NCBI GenBank assembly: GCA_009698615.1
Contig: WLPU01000002.1
Span: 1-64,000, forward strand
DNA length: 64,000 bases
Reading direction: 5' to 3'
Source: Actinomycetota bacterium
GTDB lineage: Bacteria; Actinomycetota; Actinomycetes; Nanopelagicales; Nanopelagicaceae
Made by a program: the position numbers and the translations under genes. The notes below the pieces were generated by a model. It did not search any database. It worked only from the letters and a program-made list of their open reading frames with translations, and had not been told where the DNA came from. Positions 16,411-24,467 of the stretch are shown here, one piece after another. Positions within the stretch are counted from its first letter, which is position 1. Every line of letters starts with the position of its first letter.

Positions 16411-16432
16411 AGTGTTCTCAAGTGAGAACGCT
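16411..16432 (+). promoter_or_regulatory. Inverted repeat next to a ribosome-binding site
   Basis: GTTCTC-AAGT-GAGAAC, extended to 9 bp with one G-T pair, ends directly before the AAAGGAG ribosome-binding site of the gene at 16447. It could be a 5'-UTR stem-loop or a protein-binding operator. Confidence 0.5.
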
Positions 16433-16446
16433 AAAGGAGAATCACC

Positions 16447-17028
16447 ATGAAACGTCGTACATTTGATGGCATCGTAACCCTCGTAGGGTTTGGCCTCAGC
16501 ATCTTCCTATTTATTGCAGCAGGACTTCTTAATTGGGGTTTCAGCTTTGCGAATAGTGCAGTTGCAAATCAGCTTTCTTCGCAATCAATAATGCTTCCAG
16601 CAGATACAGGTAACAAGACCGCCGATGTGACAACAGTTACTTTCTTTAAAGAAAACGGCAACAAGCTCATGTCTACCGGAAAGCAAGCCCAGATGTACGC
16701 CGATCACTACATCGGATTCCATTTATCGGCCATGCCAACCTATGCAAAAGCATCTGCCGCTTCTCGCGCTGCATCAGGAGCCTTAGCAGCAGCACCCAAC
16801 GATCCAGCACTACAAGCAGCCGCAAAAGGAGCAAGCGCTGTTCTGGATACAGTCTTTAAGGGCACTACGCTTCGCGGAACTTTACTAACCGCATATGCAT
16901 TCTGGCAGTTAGGACAAATTGCAGCAATCTCTGCAGGCGTTGCACTAGTGGGCGGCCTACTAATGCTCATACTTTCAATCGCCGGATGGATGCATCTTCG
17001 TCGTACTCCAGAAGAGGCGACGATCTAG
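16447..17028 (+). CDS. Conserved actinobacterial two-helix membrane protein, function unknown
   Basis: A 193-residue protein with one transmembrane helix near residues 9-33 (ending in LLNWGFSFANSAVANQL), an extracytoplasmic Ala-rich domain of about 100 residues (SKSAA-type segments with ASGALAAAPNDPALQAA), and a second helix near 155-180 before a short basic tail. Similar actinobacterial proteins are often mislabelled as LigA aromatic dioxygenases; nothing here supports that. AAAGGAG lies 7 nt before the ATG, and a strong two-way terminator follows. It is probably a monocistronic envelope protein. Confidence 0.75.
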   Translation: MKRRTFDGIVTLVGFGLSIFLFIAAGLLNWGFSFANSAVANQLSSQSIMLPADTGNKTADVTTVTFFKENGNKLMSTGKQAQMYADHYIGFHLSAMPTYAKASAASRAASGALAAAPNDPALQAAAKGASAVLDTVFKGTTLRGTLLTAYAFWQLGQIAAISAGVALVGGLLMLILSIAGWMHLRRTPEEATI

Positions 17029-17053
17029 CCCTCTACTCTCCGTGAGGGTGAAG

Positions 17054-17090
17054 AAAAACTCCCCCCGATTAATTTCGGGGGGAGTTTTTT
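17054..17090. terminator. Bidirectional intrinsic terminator
   Basis: A perfect 15-bp stem (17054-17068 with 17075-17089) has a TTAATT loop, an A-run on the left and a T-run on the right. It serves both convergent genes, the membrane protein and ino1. Confidence 0.92.
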
Positions 17091-17117
17091 CTGCAAAATT
17101 TTTATCTTTTTCCTTTA

Positions 17118-18215
17118 CTACCGCTCGACAGTCCCTGCAATGAATTCCTCCACTCGCAGATGTGCCTGTTCATCACTGTATTGAACAGGAGGCGTCTTCA
17201 TAAAGTAGCTCGAGGGTGAAAGCAATGGCCCTCCAATTCCACGATCCAATGCAATTTTTGCACACCGAAGTGCATCAATAATGACCCCAGCAGAGTTTGG
17301 CGAATCCCACACTTCTAACTTGTATTCCAAGTTCAAAGGTACGTCGCCAAATGCACGTCCTTCCAAACGGACATAGGCCCATTTGCGATCATCCAACCAA
17401 GGAATGTAATCAGATGGACCGATGTGCACGTTCTTTGCTCCAAGATCATGATCAAGTTGTGATGTAACAGAATTTGTTTTCGATATTTTCTTAGATTCAA
17501 GACGATCGCGCTCCAACATATTTTTGAAATCCATATTTCCACCAACATTGAGCTGGTAAGTGCGATCTAAATGAACTCCGCGATCTTGAAACAATTTGGC
17601 CATGATTCTGTGGGTGATTGTCGCCCCTACCTGACTCTTAATATCATCGCCAACAATGGGCAGGCCAGCTTTGGTGAATTTGTCGGCCCACACTGGATCG
17701 GAGGCGATGAAGACGGGGAGGGCATTCACATAAGCGCAGCCAGCATCGATTGCACATTGAGCATAAAACTTTCCGGCAACTTCCGAGCCCACTGGTAGGT
17801 AGCAAATCAATACATCAACTTTCTCGTCTTTGAGAACTTGGACGATGTCAACTGCCGGAGCTGCGGATTCCTCGATAGTTTCGCGATAGTACTTTCCTAA
17901 TCCATCGTTAGTTACTCCGCGCTGAACGTCCACTCCAGTTTTTTCTACGGTTGCAAACTTGATTGTATTGTTTTCACTTGCCCAGATCGCATCTGCTAGG
18001 TCAAGTCCGACCTTCTTAGCATCAACATCGAAGGCAGCAACAAATTTGATACTACTGATGTGATAGCCCCCGAGGGATGCGTGCATTAATCCAGGAATTT
18101 CCTGATCAGTTGCTGCATCTTTGTAATAGGTAACGCCTTGGACGAGCGAGTTTGCGCAGTTTCCTACGCCAACGATGGCAACACGAATGTCGCCCTTACC
18201 AGTTGTGATATTCAC
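17118..18215 (-). CDS. ino1: myo-inositol-1-phosphate synthase
   Basis: Ino1 converts glucose 6-phosphate into 1D-myo-inositol 3-phosphate with bound NAD+, the first step towards phosphatidylinositol, PIMs and mycothiol. The 365-residue protein has the actinobacterial short-form signature: [26 protein letters not shown] (as [10 protein letters not shown]), [22 protein letters not shown] and a [14 protein letters not shown] segment with catalytic-site lysines nearby. The start is GTG 18215 with AGAGGA upstream. It follows padR by 1 nt, the same order as Rv0047c-Rv0046c in Mycobacterium tuberculosis. The PimB'-like enzyme at 27976 may use lipids derived from its product. Confidence 0.96.
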   Translation of the reverse strand: MNITTGKGDIRVAIVGVGNCANSLVQGVTYYKDAATDQEIPGLMHASLGGYHISSIKFVAAFDVDAKKVGLDLADAIWASENNTIKFATVEKTGVDVQRGVTNDGLGKYYRETIEESAAPAVDIVQVLKDEKVDVLICYLPVGSEVAGKFYAQCAIDAGCAYVNALPVFIASDPVWADKFTKAGLPIVGDDIKSQVGATITHRIMAKLFQDRGVHLDRTYQLNVGGNMDFKNMLERDRLESKKISKTNSVTSQLDHDLGAKNVHIGPSDYIPWLDDRKWAYVRLEGRAFGDVPLNLEYKLEVWDSPNSAGVIIDALRCAKIALDRGIGGPLLSPSSYFMKTPPVQYSDEQAHLRVEEFIAGTVER

Positions 18216-18216
18216 A

Positions 18217-18816
18217 CTATTTCCTCTCGATGGTGATCATTTTTTCCAGCCATGCAATTTCGCGATCGGCCGATTCCAAAGAGTGACGTCGCCACTCTTC
18301 TAGATACTTATCAATGCCCGCTGGGGATTTTTCGAGCTCTGTTCGCAGGATTTCTGCTTTATCTTTGAGACGACGATGTCGTCCTTCTAGAATTCTCAAT
18401 CGATTGGCCGGTGAGGTCGGGCTGAAGAATGCAAAACGCACTTCGAATCCTTCGTCCTCCCACGTATCCGGAGTAACGTTTTGCGTCAGATGTGAAAATC
18501 GTTCGTGGCCAGCGGCAGTGAGGCGATAAACAATCCGCGAGCGCCGTGCGATTCCGCCTTCTTTTGGTGCGCGCGCAGGCTTGGTGGTCTTCTTCATTTT
18601 CCTGGCCTTCACCGCTTTGATCGGTTTCTGGCTGATCTCTTCAATGACGCCAGCTAGAAGCATGCGACGCAGTTGTGGGTATAGGACTGAAAATGAGAGA
18701 GCTCGATAGGGACCATAAATGGCAATCAGACGTTTGCGAAGTTCGTATCCGTGAAGGGGGCTCTGGGAAAGAAAGCCTAGGAGTGCAAATTCAAGGGATT
18801 CGCTACGCGATCTCAT
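18217..18816 (-). CDS. PadR-family transcriptional regulator
   Basis: A 199-residue winged-helix repressor of the PadR family. The N-terminal domain has [21 protein letters not shown] followed by the wing region [13 protein letters not shown]; a C-terminal helical dimerisation part includes [10 protein letters not shown]. The basic insert [10 protein letters not shown] is unusual for its length. ATG 18816 is chosen because AAGGGAGA precedes it. The gene is co-transcribed with ino1, as in mycobacteria, and probably autoregulates the pair through the inverted repeat at 18906-18922. The effector is unknown. Confidence 0.9.
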   Translation of the reverse strand: MRSRSESLEFALLGFLSQSPLHGYELRKRLIAIYGPYRALSFSVLYPQLRRMLLAGVIEEISQKPIKAVKARKMKKTTKPARAPKEGGIARRSRIVYRLTAAGHERFSHLTQNVTPDTWEDEGFEVRFAFFSPTSPANRLRILEGRHRRLKDKAEILRTELEKSPAGIDKYLEEWRRHSLESADREIAWLEKMITIERK

Positions 18817-18905
18817 CTCATCTCCCTTGACTGCGGCCACACTCCTGTGCCCTGAGTTACTTCGATAGTCGGTGCTTCCTAGCTCCAAGAGCAAGAAATC
18901 AACAC

Positions 18906-18922
18906 TATATCGATACGATATA
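18906..18922. promoter_or_regulatory. Candidate PadR operator
   Basis: TATATCG-ATA-CGATATA is a perfect 7-bp inverted repeat with a 3-nt centre, 90 nt upstream of padR. It overlaps a second palindrome, CGATATATCG (18916-18925). AT-rich dyads of this type are usual for PadR proteins; binding is inferred. Confidence 0.65.
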
Positions 18923-18988
18923 TCGAGTGCTCATTGAAGCGTAATTCACGCGTGAGCGCAAGCCGGCAGCGCAAATATTGATGGCGTG

Positions 18989-19006
18989 GCGTACTCGGAA
19001 GTACGC
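18989..19006 (+). promoter_or_regulatory. Hairpin in the leader of the NCS2 permease gene
   Basis: A perfect 7-bp stem GCGTACT/AGTACGC with a CGGA loop, 70 nt before the ATG. No known purine, PyrR or preQ1 element is recognisable. The remainder of 18926-19075 shows only a probable promoter area. Confidence 0.4.
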
Positions 19007-19075
19007 ACCTTCGAAAACTCAGCCGCGCGTACCCTTAAAACGCCTTCCCCCCGTGTTCGAGGAAAGGTACTACCC

Positions 19076-20335
19076 ATGTCTCTACTCTCCTGGAAGCTTC
19101 ATGGCACCGGAAAGACAATCGGTGCGGGTGAAGTCGTTTCTACAGATGAGCGCTTGAGCTGGCCACGCACCATCGGCGTTGGTGTTCAACATATCGCCGC
19201 CATGTTTGGAGCCACATTCTTGGTTCCAATCATCACCGGCCTTCCGCCGACAACCACATTGTTCTTCTCGGGAATTGGCACTCTCCTATTCCTCATCATT
19301 ACTAAGAATAAAGTCCCCAGCTACCTTGGTTCATCATTCGCATTCTTAGCACCTATCGCTGCTGCTAAAGCTGGTGGTGGAATGTCCGCCGCTCTCGGTG
19401 GCGTTGTTGCAACTGGCGTGATCTTGGCCGTCATCGGCCTTATCGTTCGCGCAGCCGGAATCGGATGGATCAATTGGTTGCTGCCTCCAGTAGTCACCGG
19501 AACAATTGTTATGGTCATTGGTTTGAACTTAGCCGGCGCTGCTAAAAACAATTTCAGCAAGGGACCACTAGTAGGAATTGTCACTCTGGCTGCAATTGGT
19601 TTGATTTCAGCGTTCTCCACTGGGTTCATGGGACGCATCAGCATCTTCCTTGGCCTAGTAGTCGGATACGTCGTCGCATATGCAATGGGCGATGTTGATA
19701 CCAAAGCCATCTCCGCGGCAAAAATGTTTGCCACCCCATCATTCACCAGCCCAACATTTGATAGCAAAGCGATCGTGCTCTTTTTGCCAGTCGTACTTGT
19801 GCTGATCGCAGAGAACGTAGGACACGTTAAAGCGGTATCAGCAATGACGGGTAAAAATCTCGATGACCAAATGGGCATGGCCCTATTTGCAGATGGCGTT
19901 GCGACAACCCTGGCAGGTGCCGGTGGTGGATCTGGAACAACAACATATGCAGAAAACATTGGTGTTATGGCCGCTACTCGCGTCTATTCCACTGCTGCCT
20001 ACTGGATCGCAGGCGTTGGTGCGATTATCTTGTCGCTCTCACCAAAGTTTGGTGCAGTACTGAGCTCCACTCCAGTTGGAGCCCTTGGCGGCGTTGGTGT
20101 TGCCCTCTTCGGAATGATTGGCGTACTTGGTGCGCGAATTTGGATCGAAGGCAAAGTTAACTTCGGTAATTCAACTAACTTGATCATTGCAGCTTCTGCC
20201 TTGATTATCGGTATCTCCGATATGTCATGGACCAGTGGCAACTACGCATTTGGTGGAATTATCAATGCAACCTTGGTAGCAGTTGTCGGATACCAAGTTC
20301 TTAACTCAGTGGCTAAATCTCGCGGGAACGCATAG
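19076..20335 (+). CDS. NCS2-family nucleobase permease (uracil/xanthine type)
   Basis: A 419-residue polytopic permease of the nucleobase-ascorbate (NCS2/NAT) family, which imports uracil or purines with protons. Family features include VGVQHIAAMFGATFLVP near the N terminus, the helix-8 region LIAENVGHVKAVS with the substrate-contacting Glu, and the GxGSGTTTYAENIG motif in helix 10. ATG 19076 is chosen because GGAAAGG lies upstream; an in-frame start 90 nt earlier lacks one and overlaps the hairpin at 18989-19006. A terminator follows. Whether the substrate is uracil or a purine is not clear. Confidence 0.9.
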   Translation: MSLLSWKLHGTGKTIGAGEVVSTDERLSWPRTIGVGVQHIAAMFGATFLVPIITGLPPTTTLFFSGIGTLLFLIITKNKVPSYLGSSFAFLAPIAAAKAGGGMSAALGGVVATGVILAVIGLIVRAAGIGWINWLLPPVVTGTIVMVIGLNLAGAAKNNFSKGPLVGIVTLAAIGLISAFSTGFMGRISIFLGLVVGYVVAYAMGDVDTKAISAAKMFATPSFTSPTFDSKAIVLFLPVVLVLIAENVGHVKAVSAMTGKNLDDQMGMALFADGVATTLAGAGGGSGTTTYAENIGVMAATRVYSTAAYWIAGVGAIILSLSPKFGAVLSSTPVGALGGVGVALFGMIGVLGARIWIEGKVNFGNSTNLIIAASALIIGISDMSWTSGNYAFGGIINATLVAVVGYQVLNSVAKSRGNA

Positions 20336-20351
20336 CACTTAGAGTTCTGAC

Positions 20352-20398
20352 GAAACAGGCGAGGCTGGCATCTGCTGGCCTCGCCTGTTTCATTCTTT
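20352..20398 (+). terminator. Intrinsic terminator after the NCS2 permease
   Basis: A perfect 14-bp stem (20352-20365 with 20378-20391) with a 12-nt loop is followed by ATTCTTT. Confidence 0.85.
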
Positions 20399-20409
20399 GC
20401 AATATGTAT

Positions 20410-20415
20410 TAACAT
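20410..20415 (+). promoter_or_regulatory. -10 box of the lysE-like gene, leaderless type
   Basis: TAACAT lies 6 nt before ATG 20422; no ribosome-binding site is present. Confidence 0.5.
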
Positions 20416-20421
20416 CGGCAC

Positions 20422-21069
20422 ATGATTCCCAAGCATTTTGCTGAGTACTTAGCGACATCCATCGTTATAGTTCTTGCTCCAGGGCCCAGTGTCTTATTTA
20501 TCATCGCCCGAGCCGTTTCATGGGGCAGGGTGACCGCCCTCTACACAGTTCTCGGGAATGCAATTGGATCATTTCTTTTATCTGCCCTAATCGCCGTCGG
20601 ACTTGGCCCTATTTTGCAACGCTCCGATCTTGCTTATGCTGCAGTGCAATGGGGTGGAGGCGCTTACTTGGTCTACCTAGGCATCGATGCTATTCGTCAT
20701 CGCCATGCACATGCAGCAGATATGACGCAAAAGAATTCAGATGCCCCTGGTGCTTTTATTTCCATGAAAAATGGATTTTGGGTCGCAGTTCTTAATCCGA
20801 AGACTTTGGTTTTTTATGCTGCAGTACTTCCTCAATTCATCGACCGGGATGGATCGAACGTCACGACGCAACTTCTTTTCTTGGGAGGAGTCTTCGCGTT
20901 GATGTGTCTCTTCTCTGACGGCACGTGGGGCTTCCTAGCGGGCACTGCTCGTGAATGGCTGGCAAACGATGCCAAACGCTTAGTCACGTTAAGAGCAATT
21001 GGCGGCAGCGTCATGGTCATCTTGGGAGCTCTCGTTGTTATTGCCGCCCTTCGCCACGCAATTGGCTGA
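20422..21069 (+). CDS. LysE/RhtB-family amino acid exporter
   Basis: A 215-residue six-helix exporter. The start FAEYLATSIVIVLAPGPSVLFI carries the family's APGP motif in helix 1, followed by SWGRVTALYTVLGNAIG. The central part has AYLVYLGIDAIRH, and the middle NPKTLVFYAAVLPQF is also conserved. RhtB/LysE proteins export lysine, homoserine, threonine or other amino acids; the substrate here is unknown. Start ATG 20422 has no Shine-Dalgarno site but a TAACAT box at leaderless spacing. It is separated from the next gene by 20 nt. Confidence 0.88.
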   Translation: MIPKHFAEYLATSIVIVLAPGPSVLFIIARAVSWGRVTALYTVLGNAIGSFLLSALIAVGLGPILQRSDLAYAAVQWGGGAYLVYLGIDAIRHRHAHAADMTQKNSDAPGAFISMKNGFWVAVLNPKTLVFYAAVLPQFIDRDGSNVTTQLLFLGGVFALMCLFSDGTWGFLAGTAREWLANDAKRLVTLRAIGGSVMVILGALVVIAALRHAIG

Positions 21070-21089
21070 GATAGTTGATACTTAACTCT

Positions 21090-21770
21090 ATGAAACGCCC
21101 CGCGACTCCTGCCCGAGAAAATATCTCTCCCTCTGATCTGACATTTGGTCTTTCAACCTGCAAGCGGTGTTTGTGGATCAAGTACTGGCACAAAGTCACA
21201 ATGCCAGGGGCTTTCCCGCTTGTCGGAACATTTGCCTCCCTCCAAGAGAACGTTTTCCGCGGAGTTGCCACGCAAGATATCGATCCATCTCTTCGTCCTG
21301 GGCGAGTTACAAAACTAGCCGAGTTCGTCAAGAGCAAACCATTGCTCGTCAATGGAGAACCCACAAGATGGCGCATTCTTGGTAAATACGACCTCGTAGC
21401 AGAAAATGAGGATGGCACCGTTGCGCTAATAGATTGCAAGGTTTCAGACAGCTCTCGCGATTCTGGAGAATTTTACTCGCCACAACTCGAGGCGTACGCC
21501 TATGCGATGGAAAAACCTGCTGCTGGAAAAGTCGTTAGCGTGGCAACAATGGGATTACTTGTCTGGAATCCTAAGAGCGTTGTGGGAAACGATGCATCTT
21601 CGTACGCATTTGGAGTTGTTCAAAGTTATGTACCTGTCCCCCGAGATGAAGCCCGCTTTCTTAGCGTCATCGGAGATTTCATATCCGTCCTAGAAGGACC
21701 ACTGCCAGAGGCTGGGCCAACATGCCCCACATGTAAATACTTAGTCGAACGACTTAATCTGGAAGATTAA
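21090..21770 (+). CDS. PD-(D/E)XK nuclease-like protein with four cysteines (Cas4/RecB-like)
   Basis: A 226-residue stand-alone protein with a RecB/Cas4-type nuclease core. Asp101 lies in LGKYDLVAE, Asp115-x-Lys117 in ALIDCKVSD, and the downstream QLEAYAYAM gives the QxxxY motif (Gln132, Tyr136). Two Cys pairs flank the core, TCKRC (24/27) and CPTCK (212/215), and could hold an iron-sulfur cluster as in Cas4 and AddB. There is no helicase, Cas gene or repeat array nearby. An alternative TTG start lies 15 nt upstream. The role, perhaps DNA end processing or repair, is inferred from the fold only. It overlaps plsC by 4 nt, tail to tail. Confidence 0.75.
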   Translation: MKRPATPARENISPSDLTFGLSTCKRCLWIKYWHKVTMPGAFPLVGTFASLQENVFRGVATQDIDPSLRPGRVTKLAEFVKSKPLLVNGEPTRWRILGKYDLVAENEDGTVALIDCKVSDSSRDSGEFYSPQLEAYAYAMEKPAAGKVVSVATMGLLVWNPKSVVGNDASSYAFGVVQSYVPVPRDEARFLSVIGDFISVLEGPLPEAGPTCPTCKYLVERLNLED

Positions 21771-22447
21771 TCTTCGTCGCTTTCAGCCTTCTTACGAGTT
21801 GCATAAATGTCCACGTATTCCTGCCCAGACATCGCTTGAAGAGTTTGCATTAACTTATCTGTGGCATCTCTCAACACTTGCAAATCTGTTGAATCTCCAC
21901 TGAAATAAAGTGGCTCTCCAAAAACCATCTCCACCCGCATGACCTTTGGAATTACTTTCCCCGTTGGTTGAATCTTGTCGGTATTGAACATTGCTACGGG
22001 GATAATTGGAGCTCCAGATTCGATGGCCAAACGCGCGATGCCTGTACGGCCTTTGTAGAGTCGACCATCAGGCGAACGAGTTCCTTCGGGATAGATACCT
22101 AGACAATTGCCATCGGCTAAAACTTTAAGGCCAGTAATGAGTGCAGCTTCGCTTCGACGGCCACCAGAACGATCTACGGGGACTTGCCCCAAGGCGATGA
22201 AAGTTAATTTTTTGAGTAAACCTTTCGGTCCTGGAGATGTGAAGTATTCGCTTTTAGCTAAGAAGGTGACTTTTCGCGGAACAACCAACGGCATAAATAT
22301 TGAATCGCTAAATGAAAGATGGTTGGAGGCGATGATGACGGGCCCATTAATCGGGACGTTACGCAATCCTTTTACCTTTGGGCGAAACAGAAGCATTAAG
22401 ATTGGAGTCAAGAATGCGCGTAGGAGACCGTAAGGAAGATTGACCAT
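21767..22447 (-). CDS. plsC: 1-acyl-sn-glycerol-3-phosphate acyltransferase (PlsC family)
   Basis: A 226-residue membrane-associated acyltransferase that adds the second acyl chain to lysophosphatidate in phospholipid synthesis. The catalytic NHxxxxD is SNHLSFSDSIF near residue 43, the glycerol-phosphate-binding YPEGTRSPDG lies near 120, and VDRSGGRR precedes it. A hydrophobic N-terminal segment (LLRAFLTPILMLLF) anchors it. GGAGG precedes the ATG by 8 nt. It heads the lipid/envelope block that resembles Rv2182c-Rv2190c of M. tuberculosis, where Rv2182c is also an acylglycerol-phosphate acyltransferase. Confidence 0.92.
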   Translation of the reverse strand: MVNLPYGLLRAFLTPILMLLFRPKVKGLRNVPINGPVIIASNHLSFSDSIFMPLVVPRKVTFLAKSEYFTSPGPKGLLKKLTFIALGQVPVDRSGGRRSEAALITGLKVLADGNCLGIYPEGTRSPDGRLYKGRTGIARLAIESGAPIIPVAMFNTDKIQPTGKVIPKVMRVEMVFGEPLYFSGDSTDLQVLRDATDKLMQTLQAMSGQEYVDIYATRKKAESDED

Positions 22448-22541
22448 TCCTCTTGCCTCCTCGCACTTACGCCATCTGAGTCCGGCGACCCGTGAGTACC
22501 CTAATTTAGCGGCATTGGCGCCTCTATGACACTATGGGAAG

Positions 22542-23519
22542 GTGACGAAGATCCCACCATCGCAGCGGTTCGAGTTACATGGCGGATCAATTGGCGTCTT
22601 AATGCTGTACACCTTTCCAGGGGCTTCACAGTGGGCTCAGTCGCTGCATGAAGCCGGCAACACAGTATTCCTTGCCTCGCTCACTCCTGGTGCCATATCG
22701 TGGGACCAATTGAAACGTACTCAATGGAACACCTGGTATGAAACCCTCGTCGAAGATTTTCGTGATTTAAAACAACGGTGTGAAAAAGTATTTATCGCCG
22801 GTTTTGATATCGGCGGCGCACTGGCACTTCGGTTGGCAGAAAATTTTGGTGACGAGATTGACGGAGTTATTTTGCTTGAGCCATCTCTTCCGTTAGATCA
22901 CCGTATCTTTAATAAGCAATGGCGCGCCGTAGAAATGGATCTATATCTCGTCGATCAACCGCTTCTGATCATGTACTCCGAGGAAATTCGCGAAGAAAAC
23001 TCAAACGATTCGCTGATGATCGCTGATGAAGTTTCATCCCCGTTCATCCGCGAAGTAATCCTGGAGCGCTCATTCCACCTGCAATCAGCAGACCACGATG
23101 GTCCCTTGCTGCAAGAGGAAAGTGCCGCTTTTATCAACGAGATCGTCAGCGGAGTGTGGCTTGTTGATATAGATGACGACTCGGAGCTTATCGATGCCGA
23201 GTTCGAATCTATCGTGGCTGGACTATCACTCGATGAGTCTTCTCCAACGACTTACCTTGATGAATTGGATCGACCAGATCCCGATGACCACTTTCAGGCA
23301 CCTGATCCAAAACTTGCGCCCATCCATGATCGTTCTAAGCGCAACTCCATTTTCGCGATGATCGCTGGGCCAATTTATGCGATCGTCGCAATGGTGCTGA
23401 GTTTTGATCCATTGGGGATTGAACCTTGGCCTGGAGTCCTTGCATTTTTCGGTGGTCTTGCAGTATTTCTCTTTCGGCTTCGTGATGATTTCACAGACGA
23501 TGATGGGGCAATTGTCTAA
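22542..23519 (+). CDS. Degenerate alpha/beta-hydrolase fused to a two-helix membrane domain
   Basis: A 325-residue protein. Residues 1-200 follow the carboxylesterase (Est30-like) fold, but the nucleophile elbow reads GFDIGG, with Asp89 where family members have Ser (GLSMGG). The oxyanion HG motif is YTFPG, and the acid-strand Asp is replaced in YSEEIRE; the catalytic His179 (SFHLQSADHD) remains. It is therefore probably a pseudoenzyme, or has an Asp nucleophile. After an acidic linker (DAEFESIVAGLS, DDHFQAPDPK) come two transmembrane segments (MIAGPIYAIVAMVLSF, GVLAFFGGLAVFLF). In related actinobacteria this C-terminal part resembles a separate small membrane protein. The start is GTG 22542. 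Confidence 0.72.
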   Translation: MTKIPPSQRFELHGGSIGVLMLYTFPGASQWAQSLHEAGNTVFLASLTPGAISWDQLKRTQWNTWYETLVEDFRDLKQRCEKVFIAGFDIGGALALRLAENFGDEIDGVILLEPSLPLDHRIFNKQWRAVEMDLYLVDQPLLIMYSEEIREENSNDSLMIADEVSSPFIREVILERSFHLQSADHDGPLLQEESAAFINEIVSGVWLVDIDDDSELIDAEFESIVAGLSLDESSPTTYLDELDRPDPDDHFQAPDPKLAPIHDRSKRNSIFAMIAGPIYAIVAMVLSFDPLGIEPWPGVLAFFGGLAVFLFRLRDDFTDDDGAIV

Positions 23520-23522
23520 ACT

Positions 23523-24467
23523 TTAACTGCGAGCCAAATCTGCAACACCGACAAGTCCAGCTTCATTTCCTAGTTGGGCCGCCACGATTTTCGGAGTTGG
23601 GTGCTTGCCAGCAAATGGCATGTAGCGTTCAACCGCCGCGCGAGTGGGTGTAAGAAGAATTTCACCTGCATCTATGACTCCTCCACCAATAATGATGCAA
23701 TGTGGGTCGAGCAGAACTGAAAGTGATGCGATACCTGCACCTAACCATTGCGCTGTCGTATTAAAGGCAGCCAACGCAACTAAATCTCCAGACCGAGCTG
23801 CATCGGTCAGATGTTTTCCTGATAAACCAACAACAGTTCCATCTCCCATTGCAAGTAAATTTCTTGCTAATTCAGGTGCGGCGCTAATCGCTTCTCGTGC
23901 ATGTCGAAGCAATGCATTACCTGATGCGTATTGCTCGAAACATCCTCTAGCCCCACAACCACATAAGTGTCCCTCGGGGACAACCCGCATGTGTCCGTAT
24001 TCGCTCGCAATTCCAAATGCGCCTCTATAAAGATTTCCATCAACAACGATGCCGCCACCGATGCCGGTGCCAATGGTCAGGAGCATTAAATGATTTTCGT
24101 TGCGCCCGGCACCAAATCGCGCCTCGCCCCAGGCAGCAGCGTTGGCATCATTCTCCACGACTACGGACAAACCAAGTATCAACGAAAGTTCTTGACTTAA
24201 GTCCACACCATTCCAACTTGCGATGTTAGGTGCTGCGAGCATCGTCTTCCTATCTGCAGAAACAAAACCAGCTGCTGATATTCCGACTGATGAAACTTCG
24301 TGTGCGCCCATCAATTCTCGTGCAATTTCTGCAATCGTCTGAGTTAAATCCGCTCCACCTTGTCGAGGTGTATCTCGGCGTGCTCGCGCGATAATCTTTC
24401 CGTCATCGTCGACAACACCACCTAATACTTTGGTGCCGCCAACATCGACTCCGATGGAGTAAGCCAT
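23523..24467 (-). CDS. glk: ROK-family glucokinase
   Basis: A 314-residue ROK sugar kinase that phosphorylates glucose to glucose 6-phosphate with ATP. It has the phosphate motif IGVDVGGTKVLGG at residues 5-17, the catalytic Asp in ENDANAAAWGE, a second phosphate loop TIGTGIGGGI, the sugar-binding EYGHM, and the zinc motif CGCGARGCFEQYAS. These fit actinobacterial glucokinases, though other hexoses cannot be excluded. The start ATG follows the stop of the START-like gene directly, so the two are co-transcribed. The product also feeds Ino1. Confidence 0.92.
   Translation of the reverse strand: MAYSIGVDVGGTKVLGGVVDDDGKIIARARRDTPRQGGADLTQTIAEIARELMGAHEVSSVGISAAGFVSADRKTMLAAPNIASWNGVDLSQELSLILGLSVVVENDANAAAWGEARFGAGRNENHLMLLTIGTGIGGGIVVDGNLYRGAFGIASEYGHMRVVPEGHLCGCGARGCFEQYASGNALLRHAREAISAAPELARNLLAMGDGTVVGLSGKHLTDAARSGDLVALAAFNTTAQWLGAGIASLSVLLDPHCIIIGGGVIDAGEILLTPTRAAVERYMPFAGKHPTPKIVAAQLGNEAGLVGVADLARS

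Noticed and set aside
16447-17028. LigA aromatic ring-opening dioxygenase label used for similar proteins
   Set aside because: The sequence has two membrane helices and an Ala-rich ectodomain, with no dioxygenase metal-site residues.
18926-19075. Purine, PyrR-binding or preQ1 element upstream of the NCS2 permease
   Set aside because: None of the conserved loop sequences of these elements is present; only a simple hairpin is seen.
19321-19959. 212-codon open frame antisense to the NCS2 permease
   Set aside because: It mirrors a well-supported gene, has low-complexity composition and no ribosome-binding site or family resemblance.
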